Positions 48,080 through 57,444 are shown, numbered from the stretch's first letter. The stretch: 64,000 nucleotides of DNA from Aquimarina rhabdastrellae (GCA_947387485.1 CANDNT010000005.1:186001-250000), one strand, 5' to 3'. The notes: generated by a model from the letters alone, not told the origin. Numbers and translations are program-made.

Positions 48080-48131
48080 CAAAGATATAAAAAATCTTAA
48101 TTCAAGTTTAAACTTGAATTAAGATTTTTTA
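48080..48131 (-). terminator. Perfect 44-bp palindrome with adjacent -7 box, between ftsH and the LUD-like gene
   Basis: 48088-48131 is an exact 22+22 inverted repeat without loop, A/T-flanked; on the minus strand it ends in a T-run and should terminate ftsH transcripts. TATCTTTG (48087-48080, minus) starts right at its edge, with a TTG inside the palindrome 15 bases upstream, a slightly short spacing. The site may therefore also contain the promoter of LUD-cdsA. Confidence 0.65.
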
Positions 48132-48182
48132 CGTTTTCTCCGTAATTCTTATAGATAACCCATTGATTAATATGGTTTAAGA

Positions 48183-50138
48183 TTACTCTTCTTCAGTAGA
48201 AACTTCTGCTTCAGTTTCAGTTTCTCCAAAAGAACGTTTTCCAAATATCTTTTCTAAATTATCTTTGAAGATTACTTCTTTTTCTAGTAATACTTCGGCT
48301 AATTCAGTTAATTTATCTTTATTATTCTCTAATAAATCGATAGCTCTTTGATATTGTTCTTCAATGATTTTAGAGATCTCTTTATCTATTAATTCACTAG
48401 TTTGTTCACTATAAGGCTTACTAAAGTTATATTCACTTTGACCAGAAGAATCATAATAAGTCAAGTTACCTATTTTATCATTCAGACCATAAATAGTAAC
48501 CATAGCTCTAGCTTGCTTTGTAACTTTTTCTAGATCACTTAATGCGCCAGTAGAGATTTCATCAAAGATAACTTTCTCTGCAGCTCTTCCTCCTAAGGTA
48601 GCACACATCTCGTCTAACATTTGTTTAGGACGCACGATTTGACGTTCTTCTGGTAAATACCATGCAGCACCAAGAGATTGCCCTCTAGGAACAATAGTTA
48701 CTTTTACAAGAGGAGCAGCATGCTCAAGCATCCAACTTACCGTAGCATGTCCAGCTTCGTGGAATGCAATAGCCCTTTTCTCTGCAGGAGAAATGATCTT
48801 GTTTTTCTTTTCTAATCCACCTACGATACGATCTACAGCATCAAGGAAATCTTGTTTACCTACAGCTTTTTTGTTGTTACGAGCAGCTATTAAAGCAGCT
48901 TCATTACATACATTTGCTATATCTGCACCAGAGAATCCTGGAGTTTGTTTTGATAAGAAATCAGTGTCAAGATCTTCTTCTTTTTTAAGAGGCTTTAAAT
49001 GCACTTCAAAAATCTCTTTACGCTCTCTTACATCTGGAAGATCAACATATATCTGTCTGTCAAAACGTCCAGCACGCATTAATGCTTTATCAAGGATATC
49101 TGCACGGTTAGTAGCAGCCAAAACAATTACATTTGTATTGGTACCAAAACCATCCATCTCTGTTAATAACTGGTTAAGTGTGTTCTCTCTTTCGTCATTA
49201 GAACCAGAGAAATTGCTTTTTCCTCTTGCACGACCTATAGCATCTATCTCATCAATAAAGATGATTGCAGGTGATTTTTCTTTGGCTTGTTTGAACAAGT
49301 CTCTTACACGAGAAGCTCCAACTCCCACAAACATCTCTACAAAATCAGAACCTGATAAAGAAAAGAAAGGAACTTTGGCTTCACCAGCAACAGCTTTTGC
49401 CAATAAGGTTTTACCTGTACCAGGAGGTCCTACTAATAAAGCTCCTTTAGGTATTTTTCCTCCTAAAGAGGTATATTTTTCTGGGTTTTTTAAGAAGTCA
49501 ACAATTTCTTGTACTTCTTCTTTTGCACCTTCTAATCCAGCTACATTTTCAAAAGATACTTTTACATCAGTGTTTTGATCAAATAGTTTAGCTTTTGATT
49601 TTCCGATATTAAATATCTGACCTCCAGCTCCACCACCGGCACCACCACTCATTCTACGCATAATGAAAATCCATACTCCAATGATTAAGGCAAAAGGGAG
49701 TAGTGAAAGTAAAATATCTGCCATAAAATTACTTTCGGTCTCATATACTACAGAGGTTTTAAGTCCTTCTTTTGAAATTACACTGTTAATTTGATTTTCA
49801 AAATTTTGTAAATCCCCAAATTCAAATTGGTAATTTGCTTCTTGAGGACTTTTGGGAAGTAGTGATTTTGATTTTGAACCTTGATGTTTATCAAGAGAAG
49901 ATGCTTCTGGCGTTAAGTATACTTTAGCTATTTTTCTATTAACTATAACAACTTTTGCAACTTCACCTTCTTTTAGGTATTGATTAAAATCTGATGGATT
50001 AATTTTTGCGGGATCGATCCATCCACTACCACCTAGAAAATTTAAAGCTATAAAACCTACTAGAATGATTGCATAAATCCAGTAAGCGCTAAATTTAGGC
50101 TTTTTGTTAAAATCTGGTTTTTTATTATCTCTCGCCAT
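48183..50138 (-). CDS. ftsH: ATP-dependent zinc metalloprotease FtsH
   Basis: Membrane-bound AAA+ protease, 651 residues. There are two N-terminal helices (about 18-36 and 145-165) around a periplasmic part, then Walker A GPPGTGKT (about 233), Walker B IIFIDEID, second-region-of-homology NRADILDKALMRAGRFDRQ, and the zinc site HEAGH (about 459) with the third ligand Asp in SDLEKVT. The tail is acidic. It starts 17 bases after rsfS. Confidence 0.97.
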   Translation of the reverse strand: MARDNKKPDFNKKPKFSAYWIYAIILVGFIALNFLGGSGWIDPAKINPSDFNQYLKEGEVAKVVIVNRKIAKVYLTPEASSLDKHQGSKSKSLLPKSPQEANYQFEFGDLQNFENQINSVISKEGLKTSVVYETESNFMADILLSLLPFALIIGVWIFIMRRMSGGAGGGAGGQIFNIGKSKAKLFDQNTDVKVSFENVAGLEGAKEEVQEIVDFLKNPEKYTSLGGKIPKGALLVGPPGTGKTLLAKAVAGEAKVPFFSLSGSDFVEMFVGVGASRVRDLFKQAKEKSPAIIFIDEIDAIGRARGKSNFSGSNDERENTLNQLLTEMDGFGTNTNVIVLAATNRADILDKALMRAGRFDRQIYVDLPDVRERKEIFEVHLKPLKKEEDLDTDFLSKQTPGFSGADIANVCNEAALIAARNNKKAVGKQDFLDAVDRIVGGLEKKNKIISPAEKRAIAFHEAGHATVSWMLEHAAPLVKVTIVPRGQSLGAAWYLPEERQIVRPKQMLDEMCATLGGRAAEKVIFDEISTGALSDLEKVTKQARAMVTIYGLNDKIGNLTYYDSSGQSEYNFSKPYSEQTSELIDKEISKIIEEQYQRAIDLLENNKDKLTELAEVLLEKEVIFKDNLEKIFGKRSFGETETEAEVSTEEE

Positions 50139-50155
50139 CTAAGCTTATTTCTGAT

Positions 50156-50527
50156 TTAATAATTTGTTTTTATAGAAGTAGTTTTGGCATCTCCCCATAA
50201 CCCTTCTATATCATAATATTCACGTATGTGCTTTTGGAAAACATGTACAACTACATTTACATAGTCAATTAAAACCCATTCTCCATTTTCAGTCCCTTCT
50301 ACATGCCAAGGCTTGTCTTTTAGTTCTTTACTAACTATTTTTTGAACTGAACTTACAATAGCATTTACTTGTGTATTTGAGTTTCCGTTACATATGATAA
50401 AATAGCTACATACCGTATTTTCAATCTCTCTCAAGTCTAAAATATCGATATCTTCGCCTTTAACCTCTTCTATCCCCTTAATGATATGAGTAATTAATTG
50501 GTCTGTACTAATTTCTTTTTTTGTCAT
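50156..50527 (-). CDS. rsfS: Ribosomal silencing factor RsfS
   Basis: 123 residues of the Iojap/RsfS family, which binds ribosomal protein L14 and blocks subunit joining under starvation. Typical blocks: IEEVKGEDIDILDLREI, SYFIICNGNSNTQVNAI, PWHVEGTENGEWVLIDYVNVVVHVF and YYDIEGLWGDA. It precedes ftsH by 17 bases and is divergent from birA. Confidence 0.95.
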   Translation of the reverse strand: MTKKEISTDQLITHIIKGIEEVKGEDIDILDLREIENTVCSYFIICNGNSNTQVNAIVSSVQKIVSKELKDKPWHVEGTENGEWVLIDYVNVVVHVFQKHIREYYDIEGLWGDAKTTSIKTNY

Positions 50528-50628
50528 GCAAAAATTTTAATTTGTGTAAAGTTATTATTTTTTGTGATTTAAGTAACCTTATTTGTGCATATTTGTTAAA
50601 ACTTTTTTTGATATTTTAACGATATATT

Positions 50629-51360
50629 ATGCGTATAATCAAAGTTGATGCCATTGAGTCAACAAATACATTTTTAAGAGATCTTATTCGCTCAACATCT
50701 GTAGAAGCTTTTACTACTGTTTCGGCTAGAGAACAAACAGCAGGAAGAGGGCAAATGGGAACGATATGGAAGAGTAAAGCAGGTGAGAATCTGACTTGTA
50801 GTGTGTTTGTACCGATGAAAGGATTTGCTTTATCATCGCAGTTTTATATCTCTATGGCTGTTGCTCTTGCTATAAGTAAAACTTTGCAAAGTTTATTGAT
50901 ACCTAAAATTAAAATCAAATGGCCAAATGACATTTTGTCTGATAAACAAAAGGTATGTGGAATTCTGATTGAAAATATAGTAACTCATGGACAATTAACA
51001 GGTGTTATTGTGGGAATAGGTTTGAATGTTAATCAAATCGATTTTGAAGGGTTACCTCAGGCGAGTTCTCTTAAGCTTATTACAGGTAAGTTTTTTAACA
51101 TAGATGAGTTGACAATGGTTATTCTTGATAATTTAAAAAAATATATTGAACTGTTAAAAGCAAATGAGTTTGATGTATTGCATAAAGCGTATGAAGCGTT
51201 GTTATTTAGAAAAAACAAACCCTCTACATTTCAAGATGTAAAGGGTGAATCTTTTGTAGGTATCATATGTAATGTTTCTCCTTCAGGAAAACTAAATGTT
51301 TTATTAGAAGATGAAATCGTACAAGAATTTGATTTAAAACAAATCAAATTACGATACTAG
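50629..51360 (+). CDS. birA: Biotin--[acetyl-CoA-carboxylase] ligase
   Basis: 243 residues, catalytic and C-terminal domains only; the N-terminal DNA-binding domain of E. coli BirA is absent, so it should not act as a repressor. Biotin/AMP loop TAGRGQMGTIWKS, then SVFVPMKG, KIKWPNDILSDKQKVCGILIE and VGIGLNVNQ. Its stop overlaps the stop of the convergent SRPBCC gene by 3 bases (CTAG at 51357-51360). Confidence 0.95.
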   Translation: MRIIKVDAIESTNTFLRDLIRSTSVEAFTTVSAREQTAGRGQMGTIWKSKAGENLTCSVFVPMKGFALSSQFYISMAVALAISKTLQSLLIPKIKIKWPNDILSDKQKVCGILIENIVTHGQLTGVIVGIGLNVNQIDFEGLPQASSLKLITGKFFNIDELTMVILDNLKKYIELLKANEFDVLHKAYEALLFRKNKPSTFQDVKGESFVGIICNVSPSGKLNVLLEDEIVQEFDLKQIKLRY

Positions 51361-51749
51361 ATAGTTCCTAACTTGTCGCTTAAAGTATTGATGAAATTTT
51401 GGATAGGTCCTTTGATCATCATACCCATCATAGCATTGAATTTACCTTCAAATACTAATTTTGTTTCACTTTTTGAATCAGCAGTTTCTTTAATGTCTGC
51501 AGTAAGTGTAAATGGTAATTTATCACTTGCAGCACCTAAAACTACTTTATTAGGAGCAGTACTATCTTTTTGCTCTAATACGATTTCTGGCATACCTTTT
51601 AATTGAAAAACAAAACGTTTGTCGTTAATCACTTCAAATTTTTGTTTGCTATCAGGCATAATTTGCTCAAAGTTTTCAACTTTTGATAAAAAATCAAAAA
51701 CTTCTTGAGGAGTTTTATCTACAGTTACAGTAGGACTTTCTAAATTCAT
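51357..51749 (-). CDS. SRPBCC-fold protein
   Basis: 130 residues from the ATG at 51749 (MNLESPTVTVDKTPQEVFDFL); an in-frame ATG further upstream (51782) would overlap pyrE. The pattern fits a START/Bet v 1-like (SRPBCC) ligand-binding fold: LSKVENFEQIMPDSKQKFEV, then alternating strands and a long C-terminal helix (MGMMIKGPIQNFINTLSDKL). Ligand unknown. It lies 20 bases after pyrE, probably the same transcript. Confidence 0.8.
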   Translation of the reverse strand: MNLESPTVTVDKTPQEVFDFLSKVENFEQIMPDSKQKFEVINDKRFVFQLKGMPEIVLEQKDSTAPNKVVLGAASDKLPFTLTADIKETADSKSETKLVFEGKFNAMMGMMIKGPIQNFINTLSDKLGTI

Positions 51750-51769
51750 TATATAAGTAAGTTTACTAT

Positions 51770-52411
51770 TTATTGATTCCACTCAGCAGGATGTTCTCTC
51801 CAGCTTTGTAGGGTTTCTAATTCTTGAGAGGTGATGTAATTGGTATCTTTAGCTTGTTCTAATAACGCTTCATAATTACTCAAAGTATGTAACGATAAAT
51901 TAGCTTCTTTAAAGTTTTGAGTAGCTATTTCAAATCCATAATTAAAAATAGCAACCATACCTTTAACCTGTGCTTCTGCCGCTATAAGAGCTTTGACTGC
52001 GTTCAAACTACTTTTACCAGTACTAATTAAGTCTTCGATAACAACAACTTTTTTACCTTTAGGTATGATTCCTTCTATTTGATTTTGTCGACCATGCTTT
52101 TTTGCTTCAGGTCTAACATAAATAAAAGGTAAGTTAAGATACTCTGCAACGAGAATACCTATTCCTATAGCACCAGTTGCTACTCCAGCAATAACATCAG
52201 GTTTACCATATTCTTGTTCGATAAACTTAGCGATATGCTCTCTTAAAAAGTTACGAATAGGTGGATAAGACAATGTTATGCGGTTATCACAGTAGATAGG
52301 AGACTTCCATCCAGAGGCCCATGTAAAAGGCTCTTGTGGTTGTAGTTTAATTGCGTTAATTTGCAATAATAGTTCAGCAGTTTTTTTTGCTGTATTTTTG
52401 TCAAAAATCAT
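51770..52411 (-). CDS. pyrE: Orotate phosphoribosyltransferase
   Basis: 213 residues from the ATG at 52411 (MIFDKNTAKKTAELL); an in-frame upstream start would run into the divergent Nudix gene. It makes OMP from orotate and PRPP. The PRPP motif VVVIEDLISTGKSSLNAV is complete, and GVATGAIGIGILVAEYLNLPFIYVRPEAKKHG in outline matches OPRTase. It starts 1 base from the Nudix ATG in the opposite direction. Confidence 0.95.
   Translation of the reverse strand: MIFDKNTAKKTAELLLQINAIKLQPQEPFTWASGWKSPIYCDNRITLSYPPIRNFLREHIAKFIEQEYGKPDVIAGVATGAIGIGILVAEYLNLPFIYVRPEAKKHGRQNQIEGIIPKGKKVVVIEDLISTGKSSLNAVKALIAAEAQVKGMVAIFNYGFEIATQNFKEANLSLHTLSNYEALLEQAKDTNYITSQELETLQSWREHPAEWNQ
52393..52400 (+). promoter_or_regulatory. 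-7 box of the Nudix gene, inside pyrE
   Basis: TATTTTTG lies within the first codons of pyrE on the opposite strand, 13 bases before the Nudix ATG. The -33 partner is weak (TTC at 52373). The transcript would have a very short leader. Confidence 0.45.
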
Positions 52412-52412
52412 A

Positions 52413-53021
52413 ATGCAAATGTATAAAGTTTTTGTAAATAATACGCCGATTATTCTATCGACCGAAAAGTCTACAGACTCCAATTATAAATCGATTCCGA
52501 TTAAAAAAGCCGATTTTATAACTATTATTAGAGGTATTCTTGACGGAACGTCAACAAAGATACATTTGTATCACAAAAATGAAGAAAAATTATTCAAGCA
52601 TTTATATAAAAAATTGCCTGTAATTGTCGCTGGAGGAGGAAAAGTCTTTAATAATAAGAATGAAATACTTTTTATCCATCGTAATGGAAAGTGGGATTTG
52701 CCTAAAGGTAAGACAGAAAAAGGAGAACCAATACCGATTAGCGCCATACGAGAAGTTGAAGAAGAAACAGGAGTAACAGGAATTGAAATCACAAAGTTTC
52801 TATATAAAACTTTTCATGTGTTTAAGCGCAATGGTGAGTTTAGACTTAAAGTGACTTATTGGTTTGAAATGAAAACTGATTATGATGGAGAATTAGTTCC
52901 ACAAATAGCAGAAGGAATTCATAAGGTAAAATGGAAAGGACATAAGAGTGCTCAAAAAGCATTGAAAGATTCGTATGCAAATATCACACTCTTATTTTCT
53001 CATGATTATTTATCGTCTTAA
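52413..53021 (+). CDS. Nudix hydrolase
   Basis: 202 residues from the ATG at 52413 (a second ATG at 52419 is equally possible). The Nudix box is complete: GEPIPISAIREVEEETGV with the upstream KGKTEKG. The N-terminal about 70 residues (IILSTEKSTDSN, KADFITIIRG) form an extra domain common to flavobacterial homologues. Substrate, a nucleoside-diphosphate-linked compound, is unknown. It overlaps the M14 peptidase gene tail to tail by 12 bases. Confidence 0.9.
   Translation: MQMYKVFVNNTPIILSTEKSTDSNYKSIPIKKADFITIIRGILDGTSTKIHLYHKNEEKLFKHLYKKLPVIVAGGGKVFNNKNEILFIHRNGKWDLPKGKTEKGEPIPISAIREVEEETGVTGIEITKFLYKTFHVFKRNGEFRLKVTYWFEMKTDYDGELVPQIAEGIHKVKWKGHKSAQKALKDSYANITLLFSHDYLSS
52416..52423 (-). promoter_or_regulatory. 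-7 box of pyrE, inside the Nudix gene
   Basis: Minus-strand TACATTTG ends 4 bases before the pyrE ATG at 52411; transcription would begin at or next to the start codon, i.e. a leaderless or near-leaderless mRNA. No good -33 element is visible. Confidence 0.4.
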
Positions 53022-54755
53022 AATACGATAGATAGGATATTGTAAATGTGCTTTTTCATAGTGAGCAGAATGTTTGTGAATCCAATCTAATTGTGCATAC
53101 CAATTTGAAGCAAAGCTGCTATCCTGTGTTTTCTTTTGTTCAAAAGACATTTTAAGATTAGCATCTGTTTTTAAAATAGCCAAGGCTTTATCTTCCCATA
53201 CATAAGGAGAAAAGCCTTCTTTTTGTTGTAGTATCGTATCAAAGAAATTCCAATTAAAGAAAGAATCAGTAGCTTCTGGCTCTAAGGTTTCTAATACATA
53301 TCTAAAAGCTGATTGATTAGTAGGAACAACCCAATCACCTTTTGAGAAATGTATATTTTCATTATTAGCAGATACATTGGTATTGTAATGAAGATAGTGC
53401 CCTTCAAAAGGAGTATTTCGGGTTTTATAATCCGCTATACGATAAGATTCTACCTGTATTGTAGAGTCTTTTTGTAATTGATGCATTTCTACTTTGTTCA
53501 ATTGTAAGCGTTCAATAACAGGCCACCATCCTTGAGGAATTATATAAGCTTCAGGAATAGAGATGTTTTTGGTAGCTTTAAAATAATCTTTGTATTTGAT
53601 TGTTTTTTGGTAAGGTTGATCTCTATAGTATTTTAAACGATTTGCTCCTGTAATTTCACTTGGGATGTAATCTCCATTAAAACCTTTAAAGTCAAATTTA
53701 GAATACCGGGTAGTATCAACTTTCCAGAGTATAGGGTATGTTTTTTCTTTAGTAAACGAAGCCAAAGCAGACGAGCGTAGTTGTTTTATTTTTGAAGCAT
53801 CTTTTTCTATAATTTCAATCATAGATTTCATTAATTCATAAGTACCGTCAACTCTCTTCTTATAAGGTTTCAACATATGCGTTTCTACCATCATACCTAA
53901 TGTGTTCCATAATGTAGTATATCCTGTAGAATAACGAGGTGTATCTAGAAATTGAGAAAATCCCTTATCTGGAGTAGTTCCCCATACATTAACATAAGGA
54001 GTGATGTCCCATTGTTTTTCTGATAAATGGTTCTCGAGTTGTGGTTGTAATTCGTTCTTTAAATACTGACCTAATTGGTGATGGAGTTTGTTGTGTTGTG
54101 TAAAAAGGTGCGTTAATGTATATTGATAGTCGGCACCGTTACTCACGTGGTTATCAATAAAAACATCAGGTTGTACATGGTGAAAAACTTTCGCGAAAGC
54201 TTGAGCATTTTTAGTATCATTCTTGATAAAATCCCTATTGAGATCATAGTTTCTAGCATTACCTCTAAATCCATATGATTTAGGACCATTTTGATTTGTT
54301 CTAGTAGTTGAGTTTCGGTTTAATGCACCACCAATATTATATATAGGAATCGCTGTTATAATGGTGTTTTTAGGAGATGTTACATGACCTTGAGCTAAAT
54401 CTCTCATCAATAACATCGTAGCATCTATACCATCACTTTCTCCTGGATGGATACCATTGTTGATCAATAAGACATTTTTCTTTTGATGGAGAGTTTCAAA
54501 ATTAAAGTTTTGATCAGGGTCAAAAGTAACTAGATGTAAAGGATGACCACTATCAGTCATACCTATAGCTTCTAGTTGAATAGAAGGATATTGATCGGCT
54601 AATTTTTGATAAAATGTAATGACCTCTGGATAAGTAGGCGTTTCTGTACCTTGACTTTTTTCGTAGCGTGTAGTAAAATCATAAGAAGTATCCTCGGTCG
54701 TAGTACCACATCCTATAAGAATTACAGAAAGGATTAAGAATAGAATTTTTTTCAT
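53010..54755 (-). CDS. M14-family zinc carboxypeptidase lipoprotein
   Basis: 581 residues. Lipobox LIGC with Cys16 after a short signal peptide. The zinc motif HxxE is His103/Glu106 (NNGIHPGESDG), the third ligand is His in FIDNHVSNGADY (about 195), and the catalytic Glu lies in MMVETHMLKPY (about 292). The C-terminal about 250 residues are an accessory region without recognisable motif. Probably an envelope-anchored peptidase acting on peptides or peptidoglycan-derived peptides. Confidence 0.88.
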   Translation of the reverse strand: MKKILFLILSVILIGCGTTTEDTSYDFTTRYEKSQGTETPTYPEVITFYQKLADQYPSIQLEAIGMTDSGHPLHLVTFDPDQNFNFETLHQKKNVLLINNGIHPGESDGIDATMLLMRDLAQGHVTSPKNTIITAIPIYNIGGALNRNSTTRTNQNGPKSYGFRGNARNYDLNRDFIKNDTKNAQAFAKVFHHVQPDVFIDNHVSNGADYQYTLTHLFTQHNKLHHQLGQYLKNELQPQLENHLSEKQWDITPYVNVWGTTPDKGFSQFLDTPRYSTGYTTLWNTLGMMVETHMLKPYKKRVDGTYELMKSMIEIIEKDASKIKQLRSSALASFTKEKTYPILWKVDTTRYSKFDFKGFNGDYIPSEITGANRLKYYRDQPYQKTIKYKDYFKATKNISIPEAYIIPQGWWPVIERLQLNKVEMHQLQKDSTIQVESYRIADYKTRNTPFEGHYLHYNTNVSANNENIHFSKGDWVVPTNQSAFRYVLETLEPEATDSFFNWNFFDTILQQKEGFSPYVWEDKALAILKTDANLKMSFEQKKTQDSSFASNWYAQLDWIHKHSAHYEKAHLQYPIYRILRR

Positions 54756-54942
54756 CGGTAAAGTTCGTGTATTTAGAATCTATAGCATAAATATAATAGG
54801 AAAAATAAGAATGATGGATTAAGCTGAAATAGCTGGAAGAATAATGATAAATAATAAGGTAAGATAGATTGTTAATGCTGAGGATGATAAATGGAGCAAT
54901 GTTATGATTATGTGATAACTAAGTGAAGAATGGTCTGAATTA

Positions 54943-54972
54943 TTGTATAACAGGAAAATAACACTATTTTTG
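54943..54972 (+). promoter_or_regulatory. Promoter for the SulP transporter
   Basis: TTG at 54943-54945, exactly 19 bases, TATTTTTG at 54965-54972; the ATG follows 20 bases later. Confidence 0.65.
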
Positions 54973-54992
54973 CAGCCTTAAAAATATAGGAT

Positions 54993-56831
54993 ATGACAGA
55001 ATTCGTGAGAAAACGTGTAGCAAATGCTAAAAACGATATTTTATCGGGATTAACAGTAGCATTAGCGTTGGTTCCAGAAGCAGTAGCTTTTGCCTTTGTA
55101 GCAGGAGTAGATCCATTAGTAGGATTATATGCTGCATTTATGATTGGGTTGATAACTTCAATTTTTGGAGGAAGACCAGGAATGATCTCTGGAGCAACTG
55201 GAGCTTTGGCAGTTGTGATGGTTCATCTTGTTGCCGAAGGAAACGAAATGGGAGCAGCTGGAGAACAATTAGGATTATACTACTTATTTGCTACAGTAAT
55301 CTTGATGGGAATTATCCAAATGTTAGCTGGAGTATTCAAATTAGGAAAATTTGTTAGGTTGATTCCGCATCCAGTAATGATGGGATTTGTTAACGGATTG
55401 GCTATAGTGATATTCTTATCTCAGGTAGGGATGTTTAAAGAAAATATAAAAGATGTTTTTGGTGGAGATAAATATGCGACGACTTCTGTCGAAAAGCGTT
55501 TTGAAATTAAAGACGATAAAGTATATGATGTTGCTACTCAAAATGTAATGTTTACTTATGATAATGGTCGATTTGAAGATGTACGTACCAAAGAAGGGAA
55601 ATACATGATTTATGATGGGCAAGTGTTTGATTTACAAAATAAGCAAGTGGCCTTTAATAAAGAAGGGAACTTTATTTATTCGATTAAGAAAACAGGAAAA
55701 GCAAAACAATGGATAGCTACAAATCAATTGTTAATGATGTTAGGACTAGTTTTATTAACGATGTTAATTATGTGGGGATTACCTAAATTAACTAATAAGT
55801 TACCTGAAGCATTAATCGCTATAGGGGTAGTATCTGCAATAGTAATTTTAGGGGGACTTGATGTAGCTACAGTTGGTTCTTTTATTAGAGATGGTGGAGG
55901 AGAAGGATTACAAGGAGGATTACCACAATTTCAGGCAGATATATTTTCTAAAGTACCTTTAACTTGGGAAACACTTAAATTTATAGGGCCATATGCTTTA
56001 ATTCTGGCAGCTATAGGATTAATAGAATCGTTAATGACACTTAACCTTATTGATGAGTTAACAGAGACTAGAGGAAATTCTAATCGTGAATGTATGGCTC
56101 AAGGTGGAGCGAATATTATTACAGGACTTTTTGGTGGTATGGGAGGTTGTGCTATGATCGGACAATCTATTATCAATATTAAAGGAGGAGGACGTACACG
56201 TCTTTCTGGTATTGTGGCAGCTGTAACATTATTAATGTTTATTCTTTTTGCATCTGGATTGATAGAACAAGTACCTATTGCAGCATTAGTAGGAGTAATG
56301 TTTATGGTAGTAATAGGAACATTTGCATGGTCTAGTTTTAGAATTTTAAATAAAATACCTAAGAGCGATGCTATCGTTTTAATTGCTGTATCTGGATTAA
56401 CTGTGGTATTTGACTTAGCTATAGCAGTTATTGCAGGGGTAATTATTTCGGCATTGGTTTTTGCATGGGAAAACGCGAGACGTATCCGTGCACGTAAACA
56501 TATCAAGGAAGACGGAACTAAGGTTTACGAAATTTGGGGGCCATTATTCTTTGGAAGCATACAAGCATTTACAAGCAAGTTTGATGTAAATAATGATCCA
56601 GAATATGTAGAGATTGATTTTATGGAATCTCGTGTAAGTGATCACTCGGCACTAGAAGCAATTTTTAATTTGATCGAGAAGTATGAAGCAGCAGGAAAGC
56701 ATGTACGTGTAAAGCATTTGAGCGAAGAGTGTCAAGCATTAATGGTAAAGGCTTCTCCTAAACTTGCAAACTCTATAGAACACAATATCGATGATCCTCG
56801 TTATCATGTTATGGCAAAGGTGATGGAATAA
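54993..56831 (+). CDS. SulP-family anion transporter with an internal soluble insert and STAS domain
   Basis: 612 residues. SulP membrane core with GLTVALALVPEAVAFAFVAG and DPLVGLYAAF at the start, and GGMGGCAMIGQSIINIKGGG plus RTRLSGI in the second half. A C-terminal STAS domain spans about 515-612 (VYEIWGPLFFGSIQAF, VEIDFMESRVSDHSALEAI). Between two helices, at residues about 150-240 (55440-55710), lies a charged insert rich in D, K, N, Y and Q, with the repeated pattern YDxxxQxVxF (YDVATQNVMFTYDNG, FDLQNKQVAFNKEG). The anion (sulfate, bicarbonate or other) is not defined by sequence. Confidence 0.92.
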   Translation: MTEFVRKRVANAKNDILSGLTVALALVPEAVAFAFVAGVDPLVGLYAAFMIGLITSIFGGRPGMISGATGALAVVMVHLVAEGNEMGAAGEQLGLYYLFATVILMGIIQMLAGVFKLGKFVRLIPHPVMMGFVNGLAIVIFLSQVGMFKENIKDVFGGDKYATTSVEKRFEIKDDKVYDVATQNVMFTYDNGRFEDVRTKEGKYMIYDGQVFDLQNKQVAFNKEGNFIYSIKKTGKAKQWIATNQLLMMLGLVLLTMLIMWGLPKLTNKLPEALIAIGVVSAIVILGGLDVATVGSFIRDGGGEGLQGGLPQFQADIFSKVPLTWETLKFIGPYALILAAIGLIESLMTLNLIDELTETRGNSNRECMAQGGANIITGLFGGMGGCAMIGQSIINIKGGGRTRLSGIVAAVTLLMFILFASGLIEQVPIAALVGVMFMVVIGTFAWSSFRILNKIPKSDAIVLIAVSGLTVVFDLAIAVIAGVIISALVFAWENARRIRARKHIKEDGTKVYEIWGPLFFGSIQAFTSKFDVNNDPEYVEIDFMESRVSDHSALEAIFNLIEKYEAAGKHVRVKHLSEECQALMVKASPKLANSIEHNIDDPRYHVMAKVME

Positions 56832-56849
56832 TAATGATATAATAGAATA

Positions 56850-56896
56850 AAAAAAAGAGAAAGCCTGAATAGTTAATATTCAGGCTTTCTCTTTTT
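56850..56896 (+). terminator. Bidirectional terminator between SulP and coaD
   Basis: 20-bp perfect stem (56852-56871 with 56877-56896) and a 5-base loop, A-run on the left and T-run on the right, so it serves both convergent genes. Confidence 0.85.
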
Positions 56897-56952
56897 ATAA
56901 TAAATAACCTTTTATTTCTAAATCAATTTAAAAAGAAAGGTTTTGATTTGTT

Positions 56953-57408
56953 TTATTTAACGCGTACTGTATTAGGTACCAAAATGGTATAATCACCATT
57001 GTTACGAATAACATCTCTTACAATACTACTACTAATAAACGAAGTCTTGGCAGCAGTTAATAAAAATACAGTTTCGATTCCTGCTAACTCGCGATTAGTA
57101 TGGGCAATAGCTTTTTCAAATTCAAAGTCTGCAGGATTACGTAATCCTCTAAGTATAAAATTAGCATCAATTTCTTTACAAAAATCAACAGTGAGACCAC
57201 TATAAGTAACTACTTTGATTTTAGGTTCATCAGCAAAAGCCTCTTCAATAAAACGTTTACGTTCTTCTAGAGAAAACATATACTTTTTTGAACCATTAAT
57301 ACCAATAGCTACAATAACTTCGTCAAATAAAGGAATTCCACGGCTAATTACATCGTAGTGACCTAAAGTGAAAGGATCAAAAGATCCAGGAAAAATAGCT
57401 CTGCGCAT
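56953..57408 (-). CDS. coaD: Phosphopantetheine adenylyltransferase
   Basis: 151 residues; fourth step of CoA synthesis from pantothenate. Nucleotidyltransferase motif PGSFDPFTLGHYDVI at the N-terminus, then RGLRNPADFEFE and the late ISSSIVRDVI. It lies 36 bases after ddl on the same strand. Confidence 0.96.
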   Translation of the reverse strand: MRRAIFPGSFDPFTLGHYDVISRGIPLFDEVIVAIGINGSKKYMFSLEERKRFIEEAFADEPKIKVVTYSGLTVDFCKEIDANFILRGLRNPADFEFEKAIAHTNRELAGIETVFLLTAAKTSFISSSIVRDVIRNNGDYTILVPNTVRVK

Positions 57409-57444
57409 AATGATAAGTTTTGATCGCTTAACAAATATAAAGAT

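Noticed and set aside
48793..49578. A 261-codon open frame on the plus strand inside ftsH
   Set aside because: It lies wholly opposite the AAA domain of ftsH, has Ser/Lys-rich composition typical of antisense frames and shows no family motif.
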